Shown in pieces: positions 22,491 through 32,019 of a stretch of 58,508 nucleotides of DNA (position 1 is its first letter; each line of letters opens with the position of its first letter). Source of the stretch: Branchiostoma floridae (Eukaryota; Chordata; Leptocardii; Amphioxiformes; Branchiostomatidae); the NCBI RefSeq assembly GCF_000003815.2, contig NW_023365758.1:552679-611186 (forward strand), written 5' to 3'. Made by a program: the position numbers and the translations under genes. Under the pieces are notes generated by a model that ran no database searches, was not told the origin of the DNA, and saw only the letters and a list, made by a program, of their open reading frames with translations.

Positions 22491-23429
22491 TCACATTGTA
22501 TAGTCATGTGTTGACAATTCGGTTTTTACTGCAACAGTGTTCACACTTGAATGTTTTCTCATATGTCTTTTTAAGGCGCCCCTATGAGCCGTCCTGAATC
22601 CGCACTCTCCGCACACGTACCGTTTGTCTTCCGCGTGTTTAGCCATGTGTTGATCTAGGTTACTTTTTGTTGCGCCAGAATAATCGCACTGGTCACACTT
22701 GTAGGGCTTCTCGCCGATGTGTCTTCTCATATGTACGGTTAAGGAGGAACTCGCAGCCGTCCTGTATCCGCACTCACCGCACATGTAGGGTTTGTCTCCG
22801 GTATGTTGAGCCATGTGTTGGTCTAATCTGCATTTCTGTGAAGCAGAATAGTCGCACTGGTCACATTTGTAGGGTTTTTCTCCGGTGTGTTTAGCCATGT
22901 GTTGGTCTAAATTTCCTTTCCATGAAGCAGTAAAGTCACACTGGTCACACTTAAATGTTTTAATACCTGCATGTCTTTTCATATGTATGATTAATGTAGA
23001 CCTGTACGCCGCCCTGAATCCGCATTCTTCACACTTGTAGAGTTTTTCTCCGTTGTGTTTGGTCATATGTTGGTCTAAATTTCCTTTCTGTGCAGCAGAA
23101 TAGTCGCACTGGTCACATTTATAGGGTTTCTCGCCAGTATGTTTTCTTGTGTGTATGACCAGCTGAGTCCTTGTGGCTGCCCTATAGTCACATTCCGTAC
23201 ACTCGAAGCGTCTGTCCACAGTACGTTTCACCGCAAGCCTGTCCGTCTGCTCTGTTGGGTCCTGTGTGGGAGGATGGTTAGGCTCTACTCCGCACTTTTC
23301 CTCGCATGGAATGTCTCCTTCCCTGTTCTGCTGCCTTCCCGTGTCTAATTTCTCGCTGCTGCTTGTCTCGTCGCCGGGGTGTGCAGTTGGCAGATCGTCC
23401 ATGGCTGTCTCGCTAATTTTCTTGTCCAT
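22491..23429 (-). CDS. Zinc-finger gene E: 8-finger C2H2 protein
   Basis: Open 312-residue frame. The start ATG (23429-23427) lies two bases after the acceptor TTCCTAG/CA, as in its paralogues. The leader reads MDKKISETAMDD, then DETSSSEKLDTGRQQN and TEQTDRLAVKRTVDRRF. Eight C2H2 fingers follow, the shortest array in the cluster. It ends with CGECGFRTAHRGALKRH and a short non-finger tail, where F and G continue with a Ser-rich segment and another finger. The first exon was not found: the upstream intron region runs into a finger fragment rather than a promoter block. Predicted nuclear DNA-binding protein. Confidence 0.88.
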   Translation of the reverse strand: MDKKISETAMDDLPTAHPGDETSSSEKLDTGRQQNREGDIPCEEKCGVEPNHPPTQDPTEQTDRLAVKRTVDRRFECTECDYRAATRTQLVIHTRKHTGEKPYKCDQCDYSAAQKGNLDQHMTKHNGEKLYKCEECGFRAAYRSTLIIHMKRHAGIKTFKCDQCDFTASWKGNLDQHMAKHTGEKPYKCDQCDYSASQKCRLDQHMAQHTGDKPYMCGECGYRTAASSSLTVHMRRHIGEKPYKCDQCDYSGATKSNLDQHMAKHAEDKRYVCGECGFRTAHRGALKRHMRKHSSVNTVAVKTELSTHDYTM

Positions 23430-23516
23430 TGCTAGGAAGAACAATAAAGCATCAAAAAGTTAAAGAAAGCCGACATTCAGAGGAGGTGTAGATCCACCTT
23501 TTTGTCGTATAACAGT

Positions 23517-23702
23517 AGTCTCTACCAGACTCCGAGTCGCTGGAAAAAATCGTAGAAATGGTACAAATAGAGGAGTATGCCGGCCAGAGGAATATAGCCG
23601 GCTAGGCAACAGTAACGCGAGCTGTTCCCTGGCCGGTTATATTCCTCTCTATTTGTTCCATTTCTACGACTTTCCAGCGATCCGGAGTCTGGTAGAAACT
23701 AG
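23517..23702. mobile_element. 186-bp palindromic MITE with 9-bp target duplication
   Basis: Two inverted arms (CTCTACCAGACTCCGAGTCG and its mirror CGGAGTCTGGTAGAAACT) enclose a short centre. TATAACAGT flanks it exactly at 23508-23516 and 23703-23711. It lies upstream of gene E in its presumed intron. A related left arm begins at about 58427. Confidence 0.85.
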
Positions 23703-23756
23703 TATAACAGTACTAGTATTACATATTGAATACAGGGTGCATTCCGTATCCTAGAT

Positions 23757-23762
23757 CACACA

Positions 23763-23821
<59 letters not shown>
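23757..23821. repeat. (CA)n microsatellite
   Basis: About 30 CA dinucleotides with one interruption at the start. Confidence 0.95.
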
Positions 23822-23823
<2 letters not shown>

Positions 23824-24065
23824 GAATTTCACCTCTCTTGTACAAATTTTCAGAACCAACTAAATGAACATTATACTCCGCAAAGAATAACATGGCTACC
23901 GGACCGGGTCTCCAGTCGACACAGGTATTTTCTGATAATTTATTCTGTCCAGGGCCTTATAGATTATTCTGCCTAATAGATTGTCTAATATAGAAACCTG
24001 CAATGTCTACTCCTCAGAACATATTGTAGTTTAGTAGATTTCCCTCTCCTTCAAATTCCATACGT

Positions 24066-24170
24066 GTGTGTGTGTGTGTGTGTCGGGGGGGGGGGGGAGG
24101 GGGGGTTGTGTGTGCCTTTGTATTTGTGTGTGTGTCTGTGCACATGTGTGTTGTGATGTGTGTTTGGGTA
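24066..24170. repeat. (GT)n and G-run low-complexity block
   Basis: A GT run followed by a near-continuous stretch of more than 20 G (about 24084-24106) and more GT. The G tract could form a quadruplex. The equivalent place upstream of the 3' end of gene G (about 27085-27145) has GT only. Confidence 0.8.
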
Positions 24171-24253
24171 CTAGTAAATGATAAGGTGGATAAAACCGTG
24201 TTGTGTACATAGCATTTCAGTAAAGCAGAAATTGTGCACTGGTCACATCAGTA

Positions 24254-24605
<352 letters not shown>

Positions 24606-24705
24606 NNNNNNNNNNNNNNNNNNNNNNNNNNNNNNNNNNNNNNNNNNNNNNNNNNNNNNNNNNNNNNNNNNNNNNNNNNNNNNNNNNNNNNNNNNNNNNN
24701 NNNNN
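24606..24705. other. Assembly gap, 100 N
   Basis: Exactly 100 N, the usual length for a gap of unknown size. It lies directly beside the stop codon of gene F. Confidence 0.99.
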
Positions 24706-24706
24706 G

Positions 24707-26104
24707 CTACATTAGTAGGTAGGATCTCTTACCTGTATGTGTTCTCATATGTACGGTTACGTCAGACCTGTCAGCCGTCCCGTACCAACATTTGTAGGGT
24801 TCTTCTTCACCGTGTTGAGTCAAATGTTTGTCCGAGCCGGTTTGTACTGCAGCAGCAGAAGAAGATGTAGAAGAAGAAGCAGAATGTTGACACGGGTCAC
24901 GGTTATAAGGTTTCACACCTGAATGTTTTTTCATAATCATATGTCTTTTTAAGGCGCCCTTGTGAGCCGTCCTGAATCCGCACTCTCCGCACACGTGCCG
25001 TTTATCTGCGTGTTTAGCCATGTGCTGATCTAGGCTGCTTTTTGTTGCGCCAGAATAATCGCACTGGTCACACTTGTAGGGTTTTTCGCCAGTGTGTCTC
25101 CTCATATGTTCCGTTAGGTGAGACTTGACAGCCGTCCTGTACCCGCACTCCCCACACAAGTAGGGCTTTTCTCCGGTATGCGTACAAAGATGTAGGTCTA
25201 AATTGCCTTTCTTTGCAGAAGAATAGTCGCAAAAGTTACACTTATAAGGTTTCACACCTGTATGTGTTCTCATATGTACGGTTAAGGAAGAACTCGCCGC
25301 CGTCCTGTATCCGCACTCAGTACACTTGTAGCGTTTTTCTCCGGTGTGCTTAGCCATGTGTTTGTCTAAACTGTATTTTTGTGCAGCAGAATAGTCGCAC
25401 TGATCACATTTATAAGGTTTCTCACCTGTATGCGTTTTCATATGTTCTGATAGTTTAGATTTGTGAGCAGTCCTGTATCCGCACTCACCGCACATGTAGG
25501 GTTTTTCTCTGGTGTGTTTAGCCATATGTTTGTCTAAACTGCCTTTCTGTGCAGCAGAATAGTCGCACCGGTCACATTTATAAGGTTTCTCGCCTGTGTG
25601 TTGTCGCATATGTACGATTAGGCGAGACATGACAGCCGTTCTGTACCCGCACTCTTCACACATGTAGGGTTTTTCTCCGGTGTGTTGAGACATGTGTCGG
25701 TCTAGTTGGCCTTTCCTTGCAGCAGAATAGTCGCACTGGTCACATTTATAAGGTTTCTCGCCAGTATGTTTTCTTGTGTGTATGATCAGGTCAGTCCTTG
25801 TGGCTGCCCTATAGTCACATTCCGTACACTCGAAGCGTTTGTCCACAGTATGTTTCACCGCAGGCCTGTCCGTCTGCTCTGTTCGACCCTGTGTGGAAGG
25901 ATAGTCAGATTCCGTACACTCAAAGCGATGCACCGCAAGCCTGTCCGGCTGCTCTGTTGGGTCCTGTGTGGAAGGATGGTCGGGTTCTACTACACATTTT
26001 TCCTCACATGGAATGCCCCCTTCCTTGGCCTGCTGCCTTCCCGTGTCCAATTTCTCGCTGCTGCTTGTCTCGTCCTCGGGGTGTGCAGTTGACGGATTGT
26101 CCAT
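24707..26104 (-). CDS. Zinc-finger gene F: about 11 fingers, usual start codon lost
   Basis: The frame is open from the acceptor (TTCTTAG/CT) but the expected ATG is ACG (26131-26129); E has ATG at that place. The next in-frame ATG (26104, MDNPSTAHP) matches a Met found in most paralogues and is used here as the likeliest start. The leader holds an in-frame partial duplication: RFECTESDYPSTQGRTEQ precedes the true RFECTECDYRAATR. About 11 good fingers follow; the next has widened His spacing (HMIMKKH), and the last two units are degenerate. The stop is two bases from an assembly gap, so the C-terminus (KRSYLLM) may be misassembled; G ends GEKWF at the equivalent place. Predicted DNA-binding protein; may be non-functional. 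Confidence 0.75.
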   Translation of the reverse strand: MDNPSTAHPEDETSSSEKLDTGRQQAKEGGIPCEEKCVVEPDHPSTQDPTEQPDRLAVHRFECTESDYPSTQGRTEQTDRPAVKHTVDKRFECTECDYRAATRTDLIIHTRKHTGEKPYKCDQCDYSAARKGQLDRHMSQHTGEKPYMCEECGYRTAVMSRLIVHMRQHTGEKPYKCDRCDYSAAQKGSLDKHMAKHTREKPYMCGECGYRTAHKSKLSEHMKTHTGEKPYKCDQCDYSAAQKYSLDKHMAKHTGEKRYKCTECGYRTAASSSLTVHMRTHTGVKPYKCNFCDYSSAKKGNLDLHLCTHTGEKPYLCGECGYRTAVKSHLTEHMRRHTGEKPYKCDQCDYSGATKSSLDQHMAKHADKRHVCGECGFRTAHKGALKRHMIMKKHSGVKPYNRDPCQHSASSSTSSSAAAVQTGSDKHLTQHGEEEPYKCWYGTADRSDVTVHMRTHTGKRSYLLM

Positions 26105-26259
26105 GGCAGTCTCGCTGATTTTCTTGTCCGTAGCTAAGAACAACAATAATAAATCATCAAAAATTAAAAATTAGCAGACACTTAGGGGGTGCATATTTAT
26201 GCACATTACACCTTAAGATTGTTGTCCTATAACAGACCTACATGGTAAACAGAGTACAC

Positions 26260-26747
26260 NNNNNNNNNNNNNNNNNNNNNNNNNNNNNNNNNNNNNNNNN
26301 NNNNNNNNNNNNNNNNNNNNNNNNNNNNNNNNNNNNNNNNNNNNNNNNNNNNNNNNNNNNNNNNNNNNNNNNNNNNNNNNNNNNNNNNNNNNNNNNNNNN
26401 NNNNNNNNNNNNNNNNNNNNNNNNNNNNNNNNNNNNNNNNNNNNNNNNNNNNNNNNNNNNNNNNNNNNNNNNNNNNNNNNNNNNNNNNNNNNNNNNNNNN
26501 NNNNNNNNNNNNNNNNNNNNNNNNNNNNNNNNNNNNNNNNNNNNNNNNNNNNNNNNNNNNNNNNNNNNNNNNNNNNNNNNNNNNNNNNNNNNNNNNNNNN
26601 NNNNNNNNNNNNNNNNNNNNNNNNNNNNNNNNNNNNNNNNNNNNNNNNNNNNNNNNNNNNNNNNNNNNNNNNNNNNNNNNNNNNNNNNNNNNNNNNNNNN
26701 NNNNNNNNNNNNNNNNNNNNNNNNNNNNNNNNNNNNNNNNNNNNNNN
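26260..26747. other. Assembly gap, 488 N
   Basis: Sized gap upstream of gene F on the minus strand. It could hide an exon 1 for F. Confidence 0.99.
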
Positions 26748-27225
26748 GGCACGCATGCATGCAAGTACAGTAATTGTCCCTGAGCCATATACAAATGTCT
26801 GATGCCATAATATTACAACCTGATATATTCTCTTCAAAGCATTCTAAATTTCATATTTCTTGTTGTGCAACTCTTGCAAACCACGCTAAACATTGTGCTC
26901 GGCAATGATAAAATATGGCAACAAAGCCGGGTTGCCAGTATATCAAGGTTCTGCTAATATTTCCTCTTTCCAGGGCCATGCATAGCTTATTCTGTGCCAA
27001 AATATTGCAGCCTACCTAAAATGTTACCTCATCAAAACGTACTGTAACTCGGTAGATTTCACCCTCCTTCCAATGCCGTGGATATGTGTGTGTAATGTGT
27101 TTGTGTCTTTGTATTTGTGTGTGTGTCTGTGTTGTGATGTGTGTTTGGATACTAGTAAATGATAAGGTGGATAAGACCGTGTTGTGTAAATAGCATTTTA
27201 GTAAAGAAGAAATTGTGCACTATTT
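26748..27225. repeat. 3' flank of G, paralogous to sequence upstream of E
   Basis: About 26880-27225 aligns with 23870-24250 (for example GTAGATTTCACCCTCCTTC versus GTAGATTTCCCTCTCCTTC, then TACTAGTAAATGATAAGG), showing that the minus-strand genes arose by tandem block duplication. No other gene seen. Confidence 0.6.
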
Positions 27226-28578
27226 CTAAAACCATTTCTCACCTGTATGTGTTCTCATATGTACGGTTAGATCAGACAAGTCAGCCGTCCTGTACCAGCA
27301 CTCTCCGCACTCATAGGGTTTTTCTTCACCGTCTTGAGCCATGTGTTTGACCGAGCCGTTTTGTACTGAAGCAACAGCACAAGAAGAAGTAGACGAAGAA
27401 GCAGAATGTTGACAAGGGTCACGATTATAAGGTTTCACACCTGAATGTTTTTTCATATGTCTTTTTAAGGCGCCCTTGTGAGCCGTCCTGAATCCGCACT
27501 CTCCGCACACGTACCGTTTGTCTTCCGCGTGTTTAGCCGTGTGTTGATCTAGGTTGCTTTTTGTTGCGCCAGAATAATCGCACTGGTCACACTTGTAGGG
27601 TTTCTCACCGATGTGTCTTCTCATATGTACAGTCAAGGAAAAACTGAAAGCAGTCCTGTAGCCGCACTCCCCACACATGTAGGGTTTTTCTCCGGTGTGT
27701 TTAGTCATATGTTGGTCTAAATTTCCTTTCCGTGCAGCAGAATAGTCACACTGGTCACATTTATAGGGTTTCTCACTTGTATGCTTTTTTATATGTTCGA
27801 ATAGTTTAAATTTGTTAGCAGTGCTGTACCTGCACTCATCGCACATGTATGGCTTTTCTCCGGTGTGTTTAAACATGTGTTGGTCTAAATTTCCTTTCCG
27901 TGCAGCAGAATAGTCGCACTGGTCACATTTATAGGGTTTCTCACCTGTATGCCTTCTCATATGTTCGAATAGTTTAGATTTGTGAGCAGTCCTGTATCCG
28001 CACTCATCGCACATGTAGGGGTTTTCTCCAGTGTGTTTAAACATGTGTTGGTCTAAATTTCCTTTCCGTGCAACAGAATAGTCGCACTGGTCACATTTAT
28101 AGGGTTTCTCACCTGTATGCCTTCTCATATGTTCGAATAGTTTAGATTTGTGAGCAGTCCTGTATCCGCACTCATCGCACATGTAGGGGTTTTCTCCAGT
28201 GTGTTTAGCCATGTGTTGGTCTAAACTTCCTTTCTGTGCAGCAGAATAGTCGCACTGGTCACATTTGTAGGGTCTCTCGCCAGTATGTTTTCTTGTGTGT
28301 ATGATCAGGTTAGCCTTTGTGGCTGCCCTATAGTCACATTCCGTACACGCAAAGCGTCTGTCCACAGTACGTTTCACTGCAAGCCTGTCCGTCTGTTCCA
28401 TTCGACTCTGTTTGGGAGGACGGTCAGATTCTACTCCGCACTTTTCCTCGCAGGGAGTGTCCCCTTCCATGTTGTTCTGCTGCATTGTAGTGTCTAATGC
28501 CTCGTTGCTGCTTTTCTCGTCCCCAGGGTGTGCAGTTGACAGATCGTCCATAATGGCCTCGCTGCTCAAAATTTCCAT
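27226..28578 (-). CDS. Zinc-finger gene G: intact C2H2 protein, about 12 fingers
   Basis: Open 450-residue frame. The ATG (28578-28576) lies two bases after the acceptor GTCTTCAG/AA. The leader is MEILSSEAIMDDL, DEKSSNEALDT, then RMEQTDRLAVKRTVDRRF. Eleven canonical fingers follow, then a degenerate Ser-rich unit and a final finger [17 protein letters not shown]. Two consecutive 168-bp finger pairs (CDECGYRTAHKSKLFEH plus YSVARKGNLDQH or YSAARKGNLDQH) are nearly identical in DNA, so the array has expanded recently. Its exon 1 lies at 29380-29500, head to head with that of gene H. Predicted nuclear DNA-binding regulator. Confidence 0.92.
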   Translation of the reverse strand: MEILSSEAIMDDLSTAHPGDEKSSNEALDTTMQQNNMEGDTPCEEKCGVESDRPPKQSRMEQTDRLAVKRTVDRRFACTECDYRAATKANLIIHTRKHTGERPYKCDQCDYSAAQKGSLDQHMAKHTGENPYMCDECGYRTAHKSKLFEHMRRHTGEKPYKCDQCDYSVARKGNLDQHMFKHTGENPYMCDECGYRTAHKSKLFEHMRRHTGEKPYKCDQCDYSAARKGNLDQHMFKHTGEKPYMCDECRYSTANKFKLFEHIKKHTSEKPYKCDQCDYSAARKGNLDQHMTKHTGEKPYMCGECGYRTAFSFSLTVHMRRHIGEKPYKCDQCDYSGATKSNLDQHTAKHAEDKRYVCGECGFRTAHKGALKRHMKKHSGVKPYNRDPCQHSASSSTSSCAVASVQNGSVKHMAQDGEEKPYECGECWYRTADLSDLTVHMRTHTGEKWF

Positions 28579-29379
28579 TTCTGAAGACAACAATTAGTCA
28601 TTCAAAGTTAAACAAACTACCTGCCACTAAAAAAGTCAAGACTATTGTCTGTCCAGGTCAAACTATTTTAAAAAAATCAAAGTTCTGCTGCAGTACCAAG
28701 GTCACACACCAGGGGGCTGAAAATTGACCTTGATCATTCGTCTTCCCAACCCCTCCCACATACTAGTACTAAATATTATTACAATCCATCCAGAGGTTCT
28801 AGAGCTATGTTGATCACAAATATCCGGACACACAAAATAAAAGACACGCAGACACACCAGAAACTATACCTCCATTTTGCATGGAGGTAAAGATAGCAGA
28901 CACTCCAGGAGGCAAATACTATCTATATTAACCTTCTTGTCCTATAACAATACTATATATGACATAGTATATACAAGGGGTATCCAGTATCCTAGATCAT
29001 AAGCACGCGCGCATATGATTATAAGGCACACGCGCATGCATGCACGCACTCACATGTATACACTCACATACATTACGCACATACATCATTTATTGATTAC
29101 TTTCACACACATAAATACACACGTAAAACGAATACTGAATACAATAACGAATACAATATGTACAAATCTTCCAAATGCTTCAGAGTTGTTAAATCATCAA
29201 ACCGTTGCATTGTTTATCCTTGTGGATGTCCGGAAATCACTGAGCGCAAATCACTTTACGTCGTAATTCCCGCTAGCCCGAAGTGTCAACACTGAAATCT
29301 ATTAAACCCCTGTTTCTTCAGTTAAAAAGAATCAGCAGACGTAGAGAGGACAAAACAGAAAACAAGTTGTGTAACCTAC
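28579..29379 (-). other. 5' UTR intron of gene G
   Basis: Intron between the donor at 29379 and the acceptor at about 28580 on the minus strand. CA-rich simple sequence lies at 29020-29125. No other gene seen. Confidence 0.5.
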
Positions 29380-29500
29380 CGGTTTATGGCGCTGAATAGT
29401 CACTGAAGCGTTGAATCGTGGCGAAAATGACTCCAACTGGAGACAAAGGAATCATCCGCGTTTTACTCCGGCAAATCAAAATGGCGGACAGTGGAACTGG
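29380..29500 (-). promoter_or_regulatory. Non-coding exon 1 of zinc-finger gene G
   Basis: Read on the minus strand: YY1-like CCGCCATTTTGATTTG (core at 29478-29487), CCTTTGTCTCCAGTTGGAG, GATTCAACGCTTCAG, CGCCATAAACCG, donor GTAGGT at 29379. It matches exon 1 of gene C closely. The transcription start is unknown. Confidence 0.7.
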
Positions 29501-29561
29501 GGAGGTCAAAGGTTAAAGGTGATTGACCTTCGACATCCGCGTCCTGAGTGTCCGCCATTTT
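29478..29561. promoter_or_regulatory. Shared head-to-head promoter of genes G and H
   Basis: Two YY1-like boxes face away from each other (AAAATGGCGG at 29478-29487; CCGCCATTTT at 29552-29561) around a centre with AGGTCA A AGGTTA A AGGT (about 29503-29520, DR1-like) and TTGACCTTCG. The exons of G and H run outward from it. Bidirectional use is inferred from this symmetry. Confidence 0.65.
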
Positions 29562-29649
29562 TTATTTGTCGGTGCATCACATTCCTTTCCAATTTGACGT
29601 CATTTATCCACAATTCAACGTCTCAGCGATCGAGTATCTCCATACAACG
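29520..29649 (+). promoter_or_regulatory. Non-coding exon 1 of zinc-finger gene H
   Basis: Carries GTGTCCGCCATTTT, CATCACATTCCTTTCC, TTGACGTCATTT (a CRE-like TGACGTCA), CAACGTCTCAGCG and the donor AACG/GTAGGT at 29650. It is nearly the same as exon 1 of gene I. Confidence 0.7.
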
Positions 29650-30057
29650 GTAGGTTAGGCATGATTAAACTACTTTTCTACCCCGGAAGTGCTCATCCGT
29701 TCTCAAATACTTAAAAACAGCAGTTTGTTTTTAATATCGACAAGGCAAGGAGCAACAAGGTTCGATATATTTATTGCATCAAGTCTGAATCATTTTCCCT
29801 TTGTGTCGTGGGGAGGGGTGCGTTTGTGTTGTGTGTCCGTCTAATCTGTATGTGTGAGTAGCTAACGTTATGTGTTGTGTGTATGGTTCGTGTGTGTGTG
29901 TTATGTGTGTGTGCATATGATGTATGTGTGAGTAGCAGCTAACCTTATGTTAATTATGCGGTTCGTGTGTGTGTGTGTGTGTGTGTATGTGTGTCGTATG
30001 TGTATGTGTGTGTATGTCTGCATCTGCATCTGCATATATACCCCCAAATGACCCCGC

Positions 30058-30157
30058 NNNNNNNNNNNNNNNNNNNNNNNNNNNNNNNNNNNNNNNNNNN
30101 NNNNNNNNNNNNNNNNNNNNNNNNNNNNNNNNNNNNNNNNNNNNNNNNNNNNNNNNN
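30058..30157. other. Assembly gap, 100 N
   Basis: Placeholder-size gap at the 3' end of the Jockey-like element. Confidence 0.99.
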
Positions 30158-31760
30158 CTATCGCACAAGTAGTGGCTGAGTACATCCCGCCACTGCAGGT
30201 CTGAAAGCATTTGTGTCACGCTGTTAGTCTGCCGGTAGTCATTTAGGGTCACTCGGGCTGCCCTGCGCTGGACGGCCTCCACCGCCTGTATCCCTTTGTT
30301 GGTGTACGGGTCCCAGACGATGGCACTATATTCCAAGTGGGGCCGTACCAGCGCTTTGTAACAAGTGGCCTTGACCCTAGATGGACAATGGGTCAAGTTG
30401 CGCCGAATGACTCCTAGGACCTTACCAGCTTTGCTAGTGGCGTGGTTGATATGGGTGTCCCACCGCAAATCGTCGGACAGTTGTACTCCAAGATAGGGGT
30501 GGGACTTAACACCGGTAAGGGCTTCTCCACAGAGGGAGTACTGAGTTATGATGGGGTGCTTTTTACGGGTGATATGGAGGATGTGACATTTAGAGGGGTT
30601 GAACGACATGAGCCAACGATTTTGCCATTCTGTTAGCGCATCGAGGTCAGACTGCAGCCTTTGTGCGTCAGAAGGCTTGCTGATAGTTCGATAAATCAAG
30701 CAATCGTCAGCAAACAGTCGAACATGTGAGTCAACGGAATCGGGTAGGTCGTTAATATAGAGCAGGAATAGCAGAGGGCCTAACACAGTACCCTGCGGAA
30801 CTCCAGAGGTGACCTTGACAGCTTTAGATGTTCCACCGTCAAAGACAACCCTCTGGGTTCTCTCCGTAAGGAAGGCCCTAAGCCAAGACTGAAGAAGGCC
30901 AGAAATACCATAGTGCTCGAGCTTGCTCAGCAGACGTTCGTGTGGCACGGTATCGAATGCTTTGCTAAAGTCAAGCACCGCGGCATCGACCTGTTTGTTC
31001 TGGTCCATGTTCTTGGCCAGGTCTTGGAGGGTAAGCACCAGCTGGCTCTCGCAGGACAGACCCTTCCTGAAGCCGTGTTGCGCAGGGGACAGAATGCCAT
31101 GAGCGTCTAGATGTTTCATCATGTGGCTGTGCACGATGTGTTCGAGCACTTTACCACAGACCGATGTCAGAGACACCCGGGCCTATAGTTTGATGGCAAG
31201 GTTCTGTCCCCCTTTTTGAAGATTGGAGCGATGTTAGCTGTTCTCCAATCTTCAGGAACATCTCCCGTAGATATTGACTGGGAGAATATGACCTGTAATA
31301 TTGGCGCAATTTGTTCGGCTACAGTCTTCAGGAGGCGAGGTGGTAATCCGTCTGGTCCTGTGGCCTTGCTGGGGTTAAGACAGGAGAGCTGTTTGGCTAC
31401 CCCCTCCACTGTGATGTTAATGGAGGGGATAGTTGGAGCTTTGGGTTCGCCAAGGGTAGGAACGGTGGTCTTATCCTCCCTGGTAAACACTGACTCAAAC
31501 TGGGCCCCCAGTGCATCAGCCTTTTCTTTGGGGTCAGATGTTAGCACCCCCTGATGTCTTAGGGCGGACGCACCAGTAGAGTCTTGTCTGATGGATTTGA
31601 CATAGCTCCAAAAGGCCTTGGGATTATCCTCGATGTTAGACTCCAGGTAGTTGGAGACATAATCCCTATGGGCCTTCCTAACTCTCTGCTTAACGCCCTT
31701 CCTACACCTCTTGAACTTTGCCCAGGCTTCATTGGAGTTGGATCTCCTAGCCTTGGTATG
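30158..31760 (-). mobile_element. Jockey-like non-LTR reverse transcriptase, 5'-truncated, frameshifted
   Basis: The minus strand encodes most of a reverse transcriptase: TGPDGLPPRLLK, IFKKGDRTLPSNYRP, LDFSKAFDTVPHERL, GVPQGTVLGPLLFLLYINDL, LFADDCLIYR and a C-terminal LEYSAIVWDPYT. A frameshift at about 31175 (two extra bases after NYRP) separates the segment from 31547 to there from the larger one. Coding sequence extends upstream to about 31760, where GT-rich sequence begins; the endonuclease is missing. The 3' end enters the N gap. Apparent coding on the far side (29950-30057) is just GT repeat. It lies antisense in the intron of gene H. Confidence 0.85.
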
Positions 31761-32019
31761 TGTGCATGTATGTGTGTCTGTGCCGTTTGTATGAGTTTGT
31801 GTGTGTCTGTGTGTATGTATGGCACTGGCTCAATTTTTAGACAGTGCTTTTAGACATTATTTTTCATTTTGCCATATGTTATCTTTAACTTTACTTTTTT
31901 TTACTAAACGGGCTGACTTCTTGGATCATACGGGCTGAACCATATTGTATTGTGCTGTACCAAAAAGAGCACGTTTCTTATGCAGTTTTGGATGATTAAT
32001 AGTTTGATCGTTTTCAGAA

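Larger units (their letters stand above)
29650..32019 (+). other. 5' UTR intron of gene H, enlarged by a retrotransposon
   Basis: The donor side (29650-29790) and acceptor side (31800-32017) align with the short intron of gene I. Between them lie GT-rich simple repeats (29810-30040), an assembly gap and a reverse transcriptase. Confidence 0.65.

Noticed and set aside
26213-26837. Several long frames across 26260-26747
   Set aside because: They consist of N; only a few residues at the edges are real.
29950-30057. Extension of the Jockey-like reverse transcriptase past the gap
   Set aside because: The sequence beyond the gap is GT repeat (His-Thr codons), not RT.
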